This document shows, one piece after another, positions 36,997-47,738 of a DNA stretch of 64,000 nt. The stretch lies in NCBI GenBank assembly GCA_029246505.1, contig JAQWNC010000010.1, forward strand, positions 1 to 64,000, given 5' to 3'. Source of the stretch: Arenicellaceae bacterium (lineage in GTDB: Bacteria > Pseudomonadota > Gammaproteobacteria > Arenicellales > Arenicellaceae). How positions within the stretch are numbered: the stretch's first letter is position 1; each line of letters starts with the position of its first letter. A program made the translations under genes and the position numbers. The notes below the pieces were generated by a model, which had not been told where the DNA came from, made no database searches, and was given only the letters and a program-made list of their open reading frames with translations.

Positions 36997-37934
36997 ATCT
37001 GTAGGCCCGACAATTGCTTTTGAATCATTTCCACAACTTCGAGGGCGCGTAAGCCTTGCGTGACCGTCACTTTTGGCAAGACCTCCCCCCTTACTACTGA
37101 TGCAAAGTGGGTAAGTTCTGCTTGGAGCGGACGCTCTCCCGTAACATGCTCATTCTCTATCTTTAGATCATCTATTGATTTACCCCCTTCAGGCATGCAC
37201 ACAGAGTCCAGAACCTGATCGGTAAAATTCACTGCGAAATACCCTTCTGATCCAAATACTCGCATACGACGGAATTGTTTTTGTGACACTCGGCTAGCGG
37301 TAACGTTCGCGACCGCCCCGCATGGAAATTGTAATCGAACATTGGCAATGTCGGTGCGTTCAGTAATCACCGGTGAACCTACCGCATCCACCCTAATCGG
37401 CATTTCATCAACAATCGAAAGAATTATATCAATATCGTGGATCATCAAATCGGTAATCACATCTACATCGGTCGCTCGACCAGTAAATTTACTGAGCCGG
37501 TGCACCTCAATGAACCGAGGGTTACTAATTTTTTCATCCAACGCTAATAGTGCAGGTGCATAACGCTCCACATGGCCAATTAAAACCTTTGACGCATGCG
37601 CATCTACCAAATCAACCAGATTGCGCGCCTGCTGAACCGTCGAAGTAATCGGTTTTTCAATTAGCAGTGCCTTGCCAGCTTTAATAAATGGTTCGGCAAC
37701 TTCATAATGTAGCGAAGTAGGTACCGCAATGCTCACCGCATCGATTTTCGGTATCAATTCTTCCATACTGAATGCCCCGATAGAGCCCACCTCCCCGGCC
37801 ACACTAGCAGCAAGTGAGGCATCTATATCATAAATACCTACCAACTCGACGTTAGACATCTCGCTATAGATGCGCGCGTGGATAGAACCCAAATACCCGG
37901 CACCAACCACACCAACTCGGATATTATTGGTCAT
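36993..37934 (-). CDS. Gfo/Idh/MocA-family NAD(P)-dependent oxidoreductase
   Basis: A 313-residue sugar-type dehydrogenase. The Rossmann start is VGVVGAGYLGSIHARIY. The catalytic Lys is in LLIEKPIT (the EKP motif). The second domain has GHVERYAPALLAL and VITDLMIHDIDIIL, with the active-site Asp and His. Family substrates include inositol, glucose derivatives and UDP-amino sugars. GnnA, which oxidises UDP-GlcNAc at C3 for lipid A, belongs here, but no GnnB-like aminotransferase lies beside it. AGAGGA precedes the ATG. It is first in a two-gene unit with the DUF192 gene. Confidence 0.85.
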   Translation of the reverse strand: MTNNIRVGVVGAGYLGSIHARIYSEMSNVELVGIYDIDASLAASVAGEVGSIGAFSMEELIPKIDAVSIAVPTSLHYEVAEPFIKAGKALLIEKPITSTVQQARNLVDLVDAHASKVLIGHVERYAPALLALDEKISNPRFIEVHRLSKFTGRATDVDVITDLMIHDIDIILSIVDEMPIRVDAVGSPVITERTDIANVRLQFPCGAVANVTASRVSQKQFRRMRVFGSEGYFAVNFTDQVLDSVCMPEGGKSIDDLKIENEHVTGERPLQAELTHFASVVRGEVLPKVTVTQGLRALEVVEMIQKQLSGLQI

Positions 37935-38345
37935 TAAATCCTCTAAAAATCATATCACTCATCAAAAAAGATAAAACTCAAATACCACTAAATAGAGTGT
38001 TAATTAAAGTGGACGCTCTACATAAGGTTAAATTATAAACCAGCCGCTGCTTATTTGCGCACTACTTATTCTGCTCATATAAACCATTAAATCGGTATAC
38101 GTGCATGAGTCCTATTAGAGCAATTTACGTAAGGTATATCAGATGCACGTTCGAAAGAGCGAATGTAAAACTATATAGTTTTTGCCAGCGTCGACACTCG
38201 AAGTGCGATCATATGGAAGTAAACCCAACAAGCAACACTCGTTTTTCAGGGTATATTAAGGGACAGACAGTTTCCATAATCGATTGTCTCATTCGTAGTG
38301 CCAGAGCAATTATCTCCATAGCTTTACTTTATAAGGTGCAATCTG
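37935..38345. other. Gap upstream of Gfo/Idh, no gene seen
   Basis: AT-rich sequence that should hold the promoter of the Gfo/Idh-DUF192 unit reading left. A 90-codon plus-strand frame is present but looks like chance (Cys- and Arg-rich, no motif). It leads into the beta-barrel remnant. Confidence 0.4.
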
Positions 38346-39065
38346 ATGAAACTCGCATTGGTACTCGTGGCAATTAATGGTTTAACTAGCTTCACTTTAC
38401 CCACTTCTGCGGAATGGGTATTTAACACCGGTGAATCAGTGACGTATCTGCGTAGCGAAACTGTTGGCGCTCGCCAGGGAATCAAACGACCAGAACAACC
38501 TCCAGCCTATACGTTGACGATATGATTTAGGAAACTATGCTGGCTCAAACTTTAAACGAAGCACGAATAAGCCAGCAATGGTAAAATCCCGGCCAGAATA
38601 GTTCACCCCAAGACTATGCGAATAAGCAGTCGGCGCAATACGTTAAGAATAACACCGACCAGAACAATATTGGTCAAACCTACTATCGACGGCAAAGCAA
38701 CCAAACCACTTCACGAACAAGTATGAACTTTGACCCGATACGCCTAAAGTTCGACTTCCACTTTTTACCTGGGCAGGTGATGGCGAACTTGAATGGACAC
38801 ACAGCTCCCGCGCCTCAGAACCGGCGTTTGGTGACCCAACGCCTCGACTTAATTATTCTGGTGCCAGCAGTTCGATTATAGATTTGAGTGTAGCGGTCGA
38901 TATCACAAATCGTTTTTATGCCGAAATACGTTACGGTACTAGTGAAGTTAAGTTTTTGACGAGTCGGGTATTAGCGGATTTGGAACGAAACTAAATAATA
39001 TTCATATTAAACGCGATGGTATTACCGCTAGTTTTGGTTATAATTTCGAGGGTAGGCCTCTATAA
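38346..39065 (+). pseudogene. Broken exported beta-barrel-type protein gene
   Basis: ATG 38346 opens a good signal peptide (MKLALVLVAINGLTSF...SAEW) but stops at 38525. Further fragments in changing frames follow. One carries WAGDGELEWTHSSRASEPAFGDP and then PRLNYSGASSSIIDLSVAVDI plus RFYAEIRYGTSEV. A later frame gives ISGFGTKLNNI and ends ASFGYNFEGRPL at TAA 39063-39065. The GDPT-(x)-L-Y phrase and alternating hydrophobic strands are typical of outer-membrane barrel proteins. Several frameshifts are needed to join the parts. The original function cannot be named. Confidence 0.6.
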
Positions 39066-39198
39066 TTACCATTGAAACACAAGCCGGGCATAATAAAATT
39101 GGACCCATCTATGCTGGAAAACAAACTCAATAGTTTCTACCCCAATGAAAAATAACTAATGAACCGTGGTAACCATAACAAGAATTAGGGTAAGAACT

Positions 39199-39657
39199 AT
39201 GAAAAATATTACTCGTTTTATACTTTTTAGCATCATCAATACGAGCTGCGTAACTGCCCTATATGCTCAGGAAGTTGATAAAGATAGCGAAGATACTCAG
39301 GCAATATTTACCCTGATTGACAAGTACGCAGAGGCTCGTGAAAAAAAGGATTTACTTCTTCTGGAAGCTGTGTTTGCCATAGATGTAGACCAATTAACGT
39401 CTTCTGGTGAATGGAGAGCTGGCAAACAAAACTCGATTGATGGTGTAATGAGAAGCTCTGCCGCACGCCCTGGAGCCCGCACAATCAATGTTGAGAAAAT
39501 CCGCTTTCTTAATTCCGGCAGCGCAATTGCCGATGCCCGCTACGAAATAAAAAACGGGGACGGAACGTCCAGAAATATGTGGAGCACTTTCATAGTGGTT
39601 AACGATAGCAGTAGTTGGAGAATTAGCGGTATCCGCAATATGCTTCCCGCTGAATAG
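39199..39657 (+). CDS. Exported SnoaL-like/DUF4440 protein
   Basis: From ATG 39199 (AGGG 8 bases upstream) the protein has 152 residues: a signal peptide (ITRFILFSIINTSCVTALYA, cut before QEVDK) and an NTF2-like domain. The helix IFTLIDKYAEAREKKDLLLLEAVF is followed by beta strands with STFIVVNDSSSWRISGIRNM, the usual end of SgcJ/EcaC/DUF4440 proteins. The fold is used for many enzymes and binding proteins, so no function can be given. It is convergent with htpX. Confidence 0.8.
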   Translation: MKNITRFILFSIINTSCVTALYAQEVDKDSEDTQAIFTLIDKYAEAREKKDLLLLEAVFAIDVDQLTSSGEWRAGKQNSIDGVMRSSAARPGARTINVEKIRFLNSGSAIADARYEIKNGDGTSRNMWSTFIVVNDSSSWRISGIRNMLPAE

Positions 39658-39720
39658 ATACTGCCAGTTGAATAGTTATTGATAGACCAACCTGCCAATA
39701 AACTACTAGTGATTAGCAAT

Positions 39721-40602
39721 TTACATTTGCGTGCTGGACTTCAAAACCGCAATACGCTCATCCAAGGGAGGATGACTCATCAACAATCGCTTCCAGCCAG
39801 CTTGTTTAGCTCCAGAAATACCGAAGGCCGCTAATTGATCCGGTAATTGAGCTGCATGACCGGACTTAAGCCGTTCCAAGGCATCAATCATTTTTTGCTT
39901 TCCAGCCAGGTGCGCCCCACCTGAGTCTGCACGGAACTCGCGTATACGACTAAAATAAGCCACTACCATGGAGGCTAGCGCGCCAAATACCATTTGAGAA
40001 ACGATCATCCCCACCCAAAAGCCTATGCCGTGACCATTTGCATTTTTAAATATTACTCGATCGATAAAATACCCAACCACGCGGGAGAAGAACACTACAA
40101 AGGTATTCACAATCCCTTGAACTAACGTTAGCGTTATCATATCGCCATTTGCAACATGACTAACTTCATGCCCCAACACAGCTTCTGCTTCATCTCGACT
40201 CATGCTGCGCAGCAAGCCACTACTAACCGCGACAAGCGCATTATTTCGACTGGCACCGGTTGCAAAGGCATTTACATCTGGTGAATCATATATCGCCACC
40301 TCAGGCACACCAATGCCTGCACCCTCGGCTTGACACTTTACAGTTTCAAGCAACCACTGTTCGGTTTCATTGGAGGGTTGTTCTATCACCTTGGCACGCG
40401 TAGATCGCTTGGCCATCCATTTGGATAGAAACAAAGAAATAATCGAGCCTGCCATACCTACTATAAAGGAAAACACCAACAAACCCTGATAGTTAATACC
40501 ACTGCCCTCAAGGTATGAACCAATGCCAAATATCTGCATCACAATATTCAACACGAATATCACGGCCAGATTGGTTAGCAAAAAATAAAAAATACGACCC
40601 AT
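39721..40602 (-). CDS. htpX: Membrane zinc metalloprotease HtpX
   Basis: Inner-membrane quality-control protease of family M48, 293 residues as in E. coli (293). Two N-terminal spans lie at about 5-24 and 40-60. The zinc motif is HEVSH (His145, Glu146, His149), and the third ligand Glu222 is in [11 protein letters not shown] further pair of hydrophobic segments at 160-215 is present. It degrades misfolded membrane proteins together with FtsH. In E. coli it is induced through CpxR; no Cpx box was recognised here. Confidence 0.96.
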   Translation of the reverse strand: MGRIFYFLLTNLAVIFVLNIVMQIFGIGSYLEGSGINYQGLLVFSFIVGMAGSIISLFLSKWMAKRSTRAKVIEQPSNETEQWLLETVKCQAEGAGIGVPEVAIYDSPDVNAFATGASRNNALVAVSSGLLRSMSRDEAEAVLGHEVSHVANGDMITLTLVQGIVNTFVVFFSRVVGYFIDRVIFKNANGHGIGFWVGMIVSQMVFGALASMVVAYFSRIREFRADSGGAHLAGKQKMIDALERLKSGHAAQLPDQLAAFGISGAKQAGWKRLLMSHPPLDERIAVLKSSTQM

Positions 40603-40815
40603 GGTAATTAATCCGTGTTATCTGAATATTGTGAAGGCCAAACAAGCAATTTAATGCCTGCTTGATCAAAATTCATAGTACTAATATGCGGCTAGATCAT
40701 ATAAATTTCAACAATGCAATTATAACAAAACAGTAAAACAATGCTATCTAGCTGGTGATCGGTACAGAATTTTCTCACTCCGCAAGAACCTAAACGTTAA
40801 ACGGCTATCCAAAAA

Positions 40816-41259
40816 ATGATTAGCACTCTCAAAAATCTTATTTACGGTGATATCTCCAAAAACTCTGACAAACAAGACCTCCAGCTTGACACTGTTGCAG
40901 CCGCACTTATTTTCGAGGTTATACGAGCCGACGGAAAGATTGACGATTCTGAAATGCAATCGTTGACAGATATTCTAAAACATGACTTTGAGATCAACAA
41001 AGACGAACTTGATTCAATGCTTAACGAAGCAAAAGAAACAAGTAATCAAACGACTAGCGTGCAACACCTCACGAGTAAAATAAACCAGCATTGGTCCAAC
41101 GAAGAACGACAAAACTTGCTAGTACATTTATGGAGAATAGCAATGGCCGACGATCACATAGATACGCACGAACGGCATATTATTCGTCGAATAGCGAACC
41201 TCCTGTATCTAACCGAATCGCAAATTTACTCCGCGAAAGAGCTCGCAAAGCAAATCTAG
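40816..41259 (+). CDS. TerB-like (TerB/DjlA-type) cytoplasmic protein
   Basis: A 147-residue all-helical protein with the acidic TerB pattern. AAALIFEVIRADGKIDDSEM is followed by LVHLWRIAMADDHIDTHE and RIANLLYLTESQI, two D-G/H-x-I-D/E units that bind divalent metal in TerB. It lacks the rest of a tellurite (ter) locus and any J domain. Single TerB-like proteins are common and of unknown role. The 213 bases before it are AT-rich and non-coding. It is convergent with ssb, 185 bases away. Confidence 0.85.
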   Translation: MISTLKNLIYGDISKNSDKQDLQLDTVAAALIFEVIRADGKIDDSEMQSLTDILKHDFEINKDELDSMLNEAKETSNQTTSVQHLTSKINQHWSNEERQNLLVHLWRIAMADDHIDTHERHIIRRIANLLYLTESQIYSAKELAKQI

Positions 41260-41444
41260 ACACCTGCGCTAAGTTAGTGGCAAGCGTTAAAGCTGTGCAA
41301 CAAACCCTTTCGATACATAGAGCGGTTCTTCAAACGGCAAATCGGTGCATTTGCGCCGAAAACGACCAAATTCAATTCAGTGGAAAACATAAACACTAGC
41401 ACATGCATATCCGGGGTTACCATTCTCAAAATAACGCTTAAGGT

Positions 41445-41930
41445 TTAGAACGGGATATCATCATCAAAGTCACCGCCAGCTGGGCTCGCCGCAGGAGCCG
41501 GTGCCGCACCTGAATCACTAGCCGGTGCTGCAGGCTGTTGTGGAGCCGACTGGTCATAACTGTCATTTCGACTCGCCCCGCCTCCATCGCTTCGACTACC
41601 AAGCATTTGCATATCATTGGCCACAATTTCGGTGGTGTATTTGTCCTGACCGTCCTTATCTTGCCACTTACGCGTTTGCAGTTTACCTTCAATATAAACT
41701 TGTGAACCTTTCTTCAAATACTCGCCGATTATTTCGGCTAGTTTTCGATAAGCGACAACGCGGTGCCATTCGGTCTTTTCCACCTTTTCACCGGAGTTTT
41801 TATCATTCCAGCTTTCCGATGTTGCGATACTAAAATTCGCAATCGCGCTACCATTTGATGCGTATCTTATTTCAGGATCGCGCCCCAGATTACCTAATAC
41901 GATTGCTTTATTAATACCCCTGCTTGCCAT
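41445..41930 (-). CDS. ssb: Single-stranded DNA-binding protein
   Basis: A 161-residue SSB: N-terminal OB fold ([59 protein letters not shown]), a Gly/Ala/Pro-rich linker from about 115, and the acidic tip DFDDDIPF that recruits replication and repair partners. It coats single-stranded DNA as a tetramer. The ssb, MFS, uvrA neighbourhood is a known gammaproteobacterial arrangement. Confidence 0.97.
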   Translation of the reverse strand: MASRGINKAIVLGNLGRDPEIRYASNGSAIANFSIATSESWNDKNSGEKVEKTEWHRVVAYRKLAEIIGEYLKKGSQVYIEGKLQTRKWQDKDGQDKYTTEIVANDMQMLGSRSDGGGASRNDSYDQSAPQQPAAPASDSGAAPAPAASPAGGDFDDDIPF

Positions 41931-42111
41931 GTGCTTATCCTCTATCTTAAAATTATCTATACATGATACCGGCCTTCATCCAATGCAAACACAAAATATT
42001 GCAATATTTTGGCGCAGTCTCACAATCCATGCGCATAGACCAACAATCTGTCTACAGTAGAGTATAACGCCACCTCTGCTAATGGGGAAGCTTGCCGCTG
42101 TACCTGATTAA

Positions 42112-43326
42112 TTATTTTGGCAATAGAATTAGTAGCCACATGCATAATAAAGCGATACAGGCGATAAATACTGATGCCGCGCCCAACCCACCATACATCC
42201 AACCCGAAGCTGCGCCACCAACGAACACGCCAAAAAATTGACAGGTATTATAAATACCCACGGCTCCACCCCGTTGTTCTTCGGGGGCGGCGCGAGTAAC
42301 TTCAGCGGGTAAGGTTGCTTCAAGAACTATGAAACCAAAAAAGAAAATTGCCATTACTATAAGCATTTGCGAGTAAGCACCGATATACCAAACGCCTATA
42401 GTTTCGCTCACTGCCACCAGCGCTACGCACATAGCGACAGTAAGTACAAAAACGGCCATACACATCGTACCGCGAGTATTCTCCAAGCGATGTGAACGTT
42501 TGAGAACCAACACCATACCGATGATGGCTGCCATCATCGCTGGTAAATACAAAACCCAATGCATATCGGCTGACAAAATTCCGCCTACTAAAATCTGCGG
42601 TATGCATACAAATATAGCCGCCAGAATAGCGTGCAACACGAATATTCCGAAATTCAACTGAAGCAACTCAGGCATTTTTAATAGTACTGCCAGGTTACGT
42701 GGTCGGCTGGCAATCGACCTGTTACTCGATGCGGTTGGCTCAGGTACCATCACCAACATTACCAACATCGCGATTATCGCCAAAGCCGCCGCAAGCCAAA
42801 ATAATCCATCCAGGCCAACACGAGCTGCAACCAGCGGTGCAACAACAATTGATATACAGAAGAATAATCCAATGGAAGATCCAATAATCCCCATAACTTT
42901 GGCACGTTGTGCAGGGCGACTCAAATCGGAAGCAAGTGCGATAGTTGCTGCAGAGATAGCTCCAGCTCCTTGCAAGGCTCGACCCGTCAGCACTGCATAT
43001 ATGTGGTCACCATAGGTTGCCACCGCACACCCAACAACAAACACTATTAAGCCAAAAAAAATAACGGGCTTACGTCCAATTCGGTCTGACGTCGTGCCGA
43101 ACGGGATTTGAAAAACGGCTTGTGTCAGTCCATAGATACCAACCGTTAAGCCTAAATTTGTCGCGCTAGCGCCATCAAGGTCTGTCGCATATATGGTTAA
43201 AACTGGTAGTAACAGAAATAAACCGAACATGCGCAAACCTATGACGCATGCAAGAACAACACTTGCACGTAGCTCGAGTCGAGTTAGCTTGCTATTAGAG
43301 TCTGGCAAACGGATAAACTCAGTCAT
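42112..43326 (-). CDS. MFS transporter (YajR-like)
   Basis: A 404-residue, 12-span major facilitator. The N-terminal span block reads VVLACVIGLRMFGLFLLLPVL. The family motif A is FGTTSDRIGRKPVI between helices 2 and 3, and GRALQGAGAISAATIAL lies in helix 4. This start is typical of the MFS protein encoded between ssb and uvrA in many gammaproteobacteria. The C-terminal YAM domain of E. coli YajR is absent. The substrate is unknown; drug efflux is the usual guess. It is divergent from uvrA. Confidence 0.9.
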   Translation of the reverse strand: MTEFIRLPDSNSKLTRLELRASVVLACVIGLRMFGLFLLLPVLTIYATDLDGASATNLGLTVGIYGLTQAVFQIPFGTTSDRIGRKPVIFFGLIVFVVGCAVATYGDHIYAVLTGRALQGAGAISAATIALASDLSRPAQRAKVMGIIGSSIGLFFCISIVVAPLVAARVGLDGLFWLAAALAIIAMLVMLVMVPEPTASSNRSIASRPRNLAVLLKMPELLQLNFGIFVLHAILAAIFVCIPQILVGGILSADMHWVLYLPAMMAAIIGMVLVLKRSHRLENTRGTMCMAVFVLTVAMCVALVAVSETIGVWYIGAYSQMLIVMAIFFFGFIVLEATLPAEVTRAAPEEQRGGAVGIYNTCQFFGVFVGGAASGWMYGGLGAASVFIACIALLCMWLLILLPK

Positions 43327-43365
43327 CTATACAATGTTTATATGTGAGAAATTCGCTGGGCAAGG

Positions 43366-43371
43366 TATAAT
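43366..43371 (+). promoter_or_regulatory. Candidate -10 element for uvrA
   Basis: A perfect TATAAT lies 29 bases before the uvrA ATG, in the 74-base gap shared with the divergent MFS gene. No good -35 hexamer sits 16-18 bases upstream. No CTG-N10-CAG LexA operator is present in the gap, although uvrA is SOS-regulated in E. coli. Confidence 0.4.
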
Positions 43372-43400
43372 ATCAGGTTGAACATTCGGCTGGAATCACC

Positions 43401-46256
43401 ATGGATTTTATAACTATTCGAGGCGCCCGAACGCACAACCTCAAGGACATCGACCTCGAATTACCGCGTAACAAGTTAATTGTAATTACAGGACTTTCCG
43501 GTTCAGGAAAATCATCTCTGGCGTTCGACACAATCTACGCCGAAGGGCAACGACGCTACGTTGAATCACTTTCAGCGTATGCGCGTCAGTTCCTCTCGAT
43601 AATGGAAAAACCAGATGTCGACATGATTGAAGGGTTGTCCCCCGCCATATCGATTGAACAAAAAGCCACCTCACATAATCCACGTTCCACCGTTGGAACG
43701 ATTACCGAAATTTACGATTACTTGCGGTTACTTTACGCAAGAATCGGCGAGCCCTGCTGCCCAGAGCATGGCACAACACTGGAAGCACAGACGGTTAGTC
43801 AAATGGTTGACCTGATAATGGAGCTCCCGGAGGGCACTAAAACACTACTACTCTCCCCTATTATTCAGGGTCGCAAAGGCGAGCATCGACAACTGCTGGA
43901 TGAACTTTATACACAAGGTTTTGTCAGAGCACGAATTGATGGAACTATGTACGAACTGTCTGCTATACCTGAACTCGAGAAGAACAATAAACATGACATT
44001 GAACTAGTCGTTGATCGCCTGGTAATTCGAGAAGGACACCAACAGCGACTTGCTGAATCACTTGAAACTGCTCTTGCCCAATCTGATGGCGTAGCGAGCA
44101 TTGTTACGCTGAATGAAGATGGTGGTGATGCCGATAGTAAAGTTTTTTCAGCAAAATATGCTTGCCCGCAATGCGGTTACAGTATTGCAGAGCTTGAGCC
44201 TCGAATTTTCTCGTTCAACAATCCGTCCGGTGCCTGCCAGACTTGTGATGGGCTAGGCATACACCAATACTTTGATCCTGAACGTCTAATATTTGATAAA
44301 TCGCTCGCCCTCTCTCAAGGTGCGATCCGGGGCTGGGATCGTCGCAGTTTGTACTATTTCAGCATGCTCGAAGGTGTGGCCGAACACTATAAATTTGATA
44401 TCGATCAACCTTGGGAAAATTTAAGCAAGCAGCATCAGAAAATAGTCCTATACGGCAGTGGTAAAGATAAAGTTGAATTTCTTTACGTTCGCCGAGGCCG
44501 CAGAAATATGCGCCGTAAACATGTGTTCGAAGGCGTTATCAAAAATATGGAACGACGCTATCACGAAACTGATTCTGGCCATATGCGTGACGAATTAGCC
44601 AAATATATTAGTAAACGACCTTGCCCAGATTGTGACGGCAGTCGTTTACGTCTTGAATCTCGCAACGTATTTATCAATGACACACCGTTACACCACATTA
44701 CCAATCTATCTATTAGTGACTCGCTCGATTTTATTCAAAATATGAATCTCACGGGTAAAAGAGCCCAAATCGCGGAAAAAATCGTTCGTGAAGTGAGTAA
44801 CCGACTTGGGTTTTTAGTTAATGTCGGATTAAATTATCTCAGCTTGGGCCGCGCTGCAGACAGCCTCTCCGGGGGCGAGGCCCAACGTATTAGATTGGCA
44901 TCACAAATTGGTGCAGGTCTGGTTGGAGTGATGTACGTACTTGATGAGCCCTCCATTGGTTTACATCAGCGCGATAACGCCCGCTTGCTAAATACCTTGT
45001 TTCATCTACGCGACCTGGGAAACACCGTTATTGTTGTCGAACATGATGAAGATGCCATTCGTAGTGCTGACTATCTTGTCGACATCGGCCCCGGCGCTGG
45101 AGTACATGGCGGCCAAATTATCGCCGCAGGCACAATAGATAATGTGCTTGCTGCAAAGGGATCTGCAACTGCCGATTTTTTAACCGGTGCGAGAAGAATT
45201 GAGATTCCCGCAAAACGGGTTACACCCAATGCGAAATACCAGTTGAACATTCTGGGAGCCACCGGCAATAACCTTAAAAATTTGAACGTAAGCATTCCTG
45301 TGGGTTTGTTTACCTGTATTACCGGGGTTTCTGGTTCGGGCAAATCAACACTGATAAATAATACCTTGTACCCCGCGCTCGCCGTTCATTTAAACCGAAG
45401 TCGTCTGGAACCAGCAGCATACAAAGCCATCACCGGACTAGAACACTTCGATAAAGTTGTCGACATCGACCAAAGCCCGATCGGCCGAACCCCCCGCTCG
45501 AACCCAGCAACCTACACTGGATTATTTACTCCAATACGAGAGTTACTTGCACGGACACAAGAAGCTCGTGCCCGAGGGTACAAAGCCGGCCGGTTTTCGT
45601 TTAATGTAAAAGGTGGTCGCTGCGAAGCCTGTCAAGGTGATGGATTAATTAAAGTAGAAATGCACTTTTTACCCGATGTATACGTGCCTTGTGACGTTTG
45701 TAAAAGCGATCGCTACAACCGCGAAACACTGGAAATCAGCTATCGAGGTAAAAATATCCGCGACATACTCAGCATGACGGTAGAGGATGCTGCGGAGTTC
45801 TTTGATGCCATTCCTGCGATAAAGAAAAAACTAAACACACTATTGGACGTCGGTCTTGGGTATATCAAGTTAGGTCAAAGTGCAACAACTCTATCTGGTG
45901 GTGAGGCCCAGCGGATTAAGTTAGCTAAAGAGTTATCCAAACGAGATACTGGCAAAACTATATATATTTTGGATGAACCGACAACTGGTTTGCACTTCCA
46001 TGACATTGAGCAATTGCTTGTCGTGCTGCATCGCTTACGAGATCACGGCAATACTATAATTGTAATTGAGCATAATCTGGATGTGATAAAAACGGCAGAT
46101 TGGCTAATTGACCTTGGCCCTGAAGGTGGCGACGGCGGTGGACAAATCACCGCATTTGGCACCCCGGAAGAAGTAGCACAAAATAAAGAATCTCATACTG
46201 GACAATATCTGGCTCCTATCCTTGAGCAGCCGTTAGAGCGAAACACTGCCACCTAA
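43401..46256 (+). CDS. uvrA: Excinuclease ABC subunit A
   Basis: Damage-recognition ATPase of nucleotide excision repair, 951 residues (E. coli 940). The first ABC module has Walker [10 protein letters not shown] at 31-39, interrupted by a zinc finger ([14 protein letters not shown]...CQTCDGLG) and the signature [16 protein letters not shown]. The second has [10 protein letters not shown], the zinc module [14 protein letters not shown]...CDVC, and [15 protein letters not shown] with [13 protein letters not shown]. All three zinc-binding CxxC sets expected of UvrA are present. It forms UvrA2-UvrB complexes on lesions. UvrB and UvrC are not in this window. Confidence 0.98.
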   Translation: MDFITIRGARTHNLKDIDLELPRNKLIVITGLSGSGKSSLAFDTIYAEGQRRYVESLSAYARQFLSIMEKPDVDMIEGLSPAISIEQKATSHNPRSTVGTITEIYDYLRLLYARIGEPCCPEHGTTLEAQTVSQMVDLIMELPEGTKTLLLSPIIQGRKGEHRQLLDELYTQGFVRARIDGTMYELSAIPELEKNNKHDIELVVDRLVIREGHQQRLAESLETALAQSDGVASIVTLNEDGGDADSKVFSAKYACPQCGYSIAELEPRIFSFNNPSGACQTCDGLGIHQYFDPERLIFDKSLALSQGAIRGWDRRSLYYFSMLEGVAEHYKFDIDQPWENLSKQHQKIVLYGSGKDKVEFLYVRRGRRNMRRKHVFEGVIKNMERRYHETDSGHMRDELAKYISKRPCPDCDGSRLRLESRNVFINDTPLHHITNLSISDSLDFIQNMNLTGKRAQIAEKIVREVSNRLGFLVNVGLNYLSLGRAADSLSGGEAQRIRLASQIGAGLVGVMYVLDEPSIGLHQRDNARLLNTLFHLRDLGNTVIVVEHDEDAIRSADYLVDIGPGAGVHGGQIIAAGTIDNVLAAKGSATADFLTGARRIEIPAKRVTPNAKYQLNILGATGNNLKNLNVSIPVGLFTCITGVSGSGKSTLINNTLYPALAVHLNRSRLEPAAYKAITGLEHFDKVVDIDQSPIGRTPRSNPATYTGLFTPIRELLARTQEARARGYKAGRFSFNVKGGRCEACQGDGLIKVEMHFLPDVYVPCDVCKSDRYNRETLEISYRGKNIRDILSMTVEDAAEFFDAIPAIKKKLNTLLDVGLGYIKLGQSATTLSGGEAQRIKLAKELSKRDTGKTIYILDEPTTGLHFHDIEQLLVVLHRLRDHGNTIIVIEHNLDVIKTADWLIDLGPEGGDGGGQITAFGTPEEVAQNKESHTGQYLAPILEQPLERNTAT

Positions 46257-46318
46257 ACCAATTTCTCATCTGAAACTATTTTATTCTCTCTTTTAAGTAG
46301 TCAAACACCCTGAAAATA

Positions 46319-46347
46319 GCGACAGCCATGTATTTCAAACGTATAAT
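46319..46347 (+). promoter_or_regulatory. Candidate sigma-70 promoter upstream of lipA
   Basis: GCGACA at 46319-46324, a 17-base spacer and a perfect TATAAT at 46342-46347 lie 84 bases before the lipA ATG. A second TATAAT at 46392-46397 has no good -35. The short gap after uvrA has no visible terminator, so readthrough is also possible. Confidence 0.45.
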
Positions 46348-46430
46348 TTCGTACGCGCAAGTGATACTTAAAGTGCTTCTGTTTTCACCGATATAATTAC
46401 CTCAACCTTGAACTAAAAACCTTTCCCAAC

Positions 46431-47417
46431 ATGGATCAATTACAAACACCAACGCCTAATTGTAAACGGCCGAACAAAGTCACACCTGGAGAAAAACTTC
46501 GAGGTGCAGATAAGGTCGCCCGCATTCCAATAAAGGTCGAGCCCACGGTTACACCGTTGAAAAAACCTGCATGGATCCGGGTACGACTACCATCTGGCGG
46601 GCAAGTAGAAAAACTCAAGGAAACTTTACGTGAAAATCGCTTACACACCGTTTGCGAAGAAGCCTCCTGCCCCAACCTACCGGAATGTTTTGGACGCGGG
46701 ACAGCTACCTTTATGATCATGGGTGACATCTGTACCCGCCGCTGCCCATTCTGTGATGTTGCTCATGGCCGCCCGTTGGGTCTGGATAAGGACGAACCAA
46801 AGCATCTGGCAAGCACTATTCGGAAAATGAAGCTAAAATATGTCGTCGTCACCTCGGTAGATCGGGATGATTTGCGCGATGGCGGAGCTGGTCATTTTGT
46901 TGAGTGCATTCAGGCGATTCGTGCCGAATCACCACAAACAACCATCGAAATATTAGTACCTGATTTTCGTGGTCGCATGGATATTGCCCTGGAAATCATG
47001 CACAAATCCCCACCTGACGTTTTCAACCATAATCTGGAAACCGTACCCGAGCTTTACCGAAAGGTTCGACCGGGATCAGACTACCAGTGGTCTTTAAACT
47101 TAATAAAGAAATTTAAAGCTCTGCACCCTGACATTCAAACCAAATCCGGTTTAATGTTGGGCGTGGGAGAAACGATTGATCAAATTAAGCAGGTTTTGCG
47201 CGATCTAAAGGCACACGATTGCGACATGATTACTCTTGGACAGTATCTACAACCTAGCCTCAATCATCTAGCCATTGACCGTTATGTGCATCCTGATGAG
47301 TTTGATGAACTTCGGCTCTACGGTGAACAACTTGGTTTTAATAATGTAGCTTCAGGGCCAATGGTTCGTTCTTCTTACCATGCTGACAAACAAGCGGCAG
47401 GCGTCAACATCGATTAG
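46431..47417 (+). CDS. lipA: Lipoyl synthase
   Basis: Radical SAM enzyme that inserts two sulfurs into octanoyl groups on lipoyl domains. The 328 residues show the auxiliary cluster motif [12 protein letters not shown] (Cys75, Cys80, Cys86), whose iron-sulfur cluster is the sulfur source. The SAM cluster motif CTRRCPFC (Cys101, Cys105, Cys108) follows. [17 protein letters not shown] and the C-terminal [11 protein letters not shown] (RSSY cluster Ser ligand) complete the family set. LipB, its usual neighbour, is absent here. Location just before aceEF-lpd suits supply of the cofactor to the AceF lipoyl domains. Confidence 0.97.
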   Translation: MDQLQTPTPNCKRPNKVTPGEKLRGADKVARIPIKVEPTVTPLKKPAWIRVRLPSGGQVEKLKETLRENRLHTVCEEASCPNLPECFGRGTATFMIMGDICTRRCPFCDVAHGRPLGLDKDEPKHLASTIRKMKLKYVVVTSVDRDDLRDGGAGHFVECIQAIRAESPQTTIEILVPDFRGRMDIALEIMHKSPPDVFNHNLETVPELYRKVRPGSDYQWSLNLIKKFKALHPDIQTKSGLMLGVGETIDQIKQVLRDLKAHDCDMITLGQYLQPSLNHLAIDRYVHPDEFDELRLYGEQLGFNNVASGPMVRSSYHADKQAAGVNID

Positions 47418-47526
47418 TAGAATATTTTAATTTTTCGTATAACAGTATATAAATAAGTTTCAATAACATCCTCCGTCATTGCGATGGATAACCTTGAAAG
47501 TAAACCCAAGGACGCAACTAGTAATA

Positions 47527-47703
47527 ATGAATAATAATCCAGAATTATCATTATGGCACTTCCACGAATACCCGAGCGCAGATAAAATTCGTATACAAGC
47601 TACAAAACCAATGACCAATCAAAGGGGTTTGGCGCTAACTTACTCAACTAGCATCGCAACTCGTTGTAAAAACGAATTGGTAGATATTAACTGGACAATT
47701 TAA
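47527..47703 (+). pseudogene. N-terminal remnant of an NADP-type malic enzyme (MaeB-like)
   Basis: The frame from ATG 47527 gives 58 residues with LWHFHEYPSADKIRI followed by ATKPMTNQRGLALTYS. This matches the N-terminus of proteobacterial malic enzymes (LDFHEFP..GKI.V..TKP..tQRDLALAYSPGVA). It then diverges at TSIATRC and stops at 47703, 35 bases before aceE. Malic enzyme needs 400-760 residues, so only the first helix region is left. No further malic enzyme sequence follows. Alternatively it may be expressed as a small protein, but nothing supports a function. Confidence 0.7.
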
Positions 47704-47738
47704 AAGGTACGTGCAATTAGCAAACGAGATTTTTTATT

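Noticed and set aside
38105-38377. 90-codon ORF before the beta-barrel remnant
   Set aside because: No ribosome site, no known motif and odd composition; overlaps the start of the remnant in another frame.
43327-43400. LexA operator before uvrA
   Set aside because: A CTG and a CAG occur, but they are 15 bases apart instead of 10, so they do not form an SOS box.
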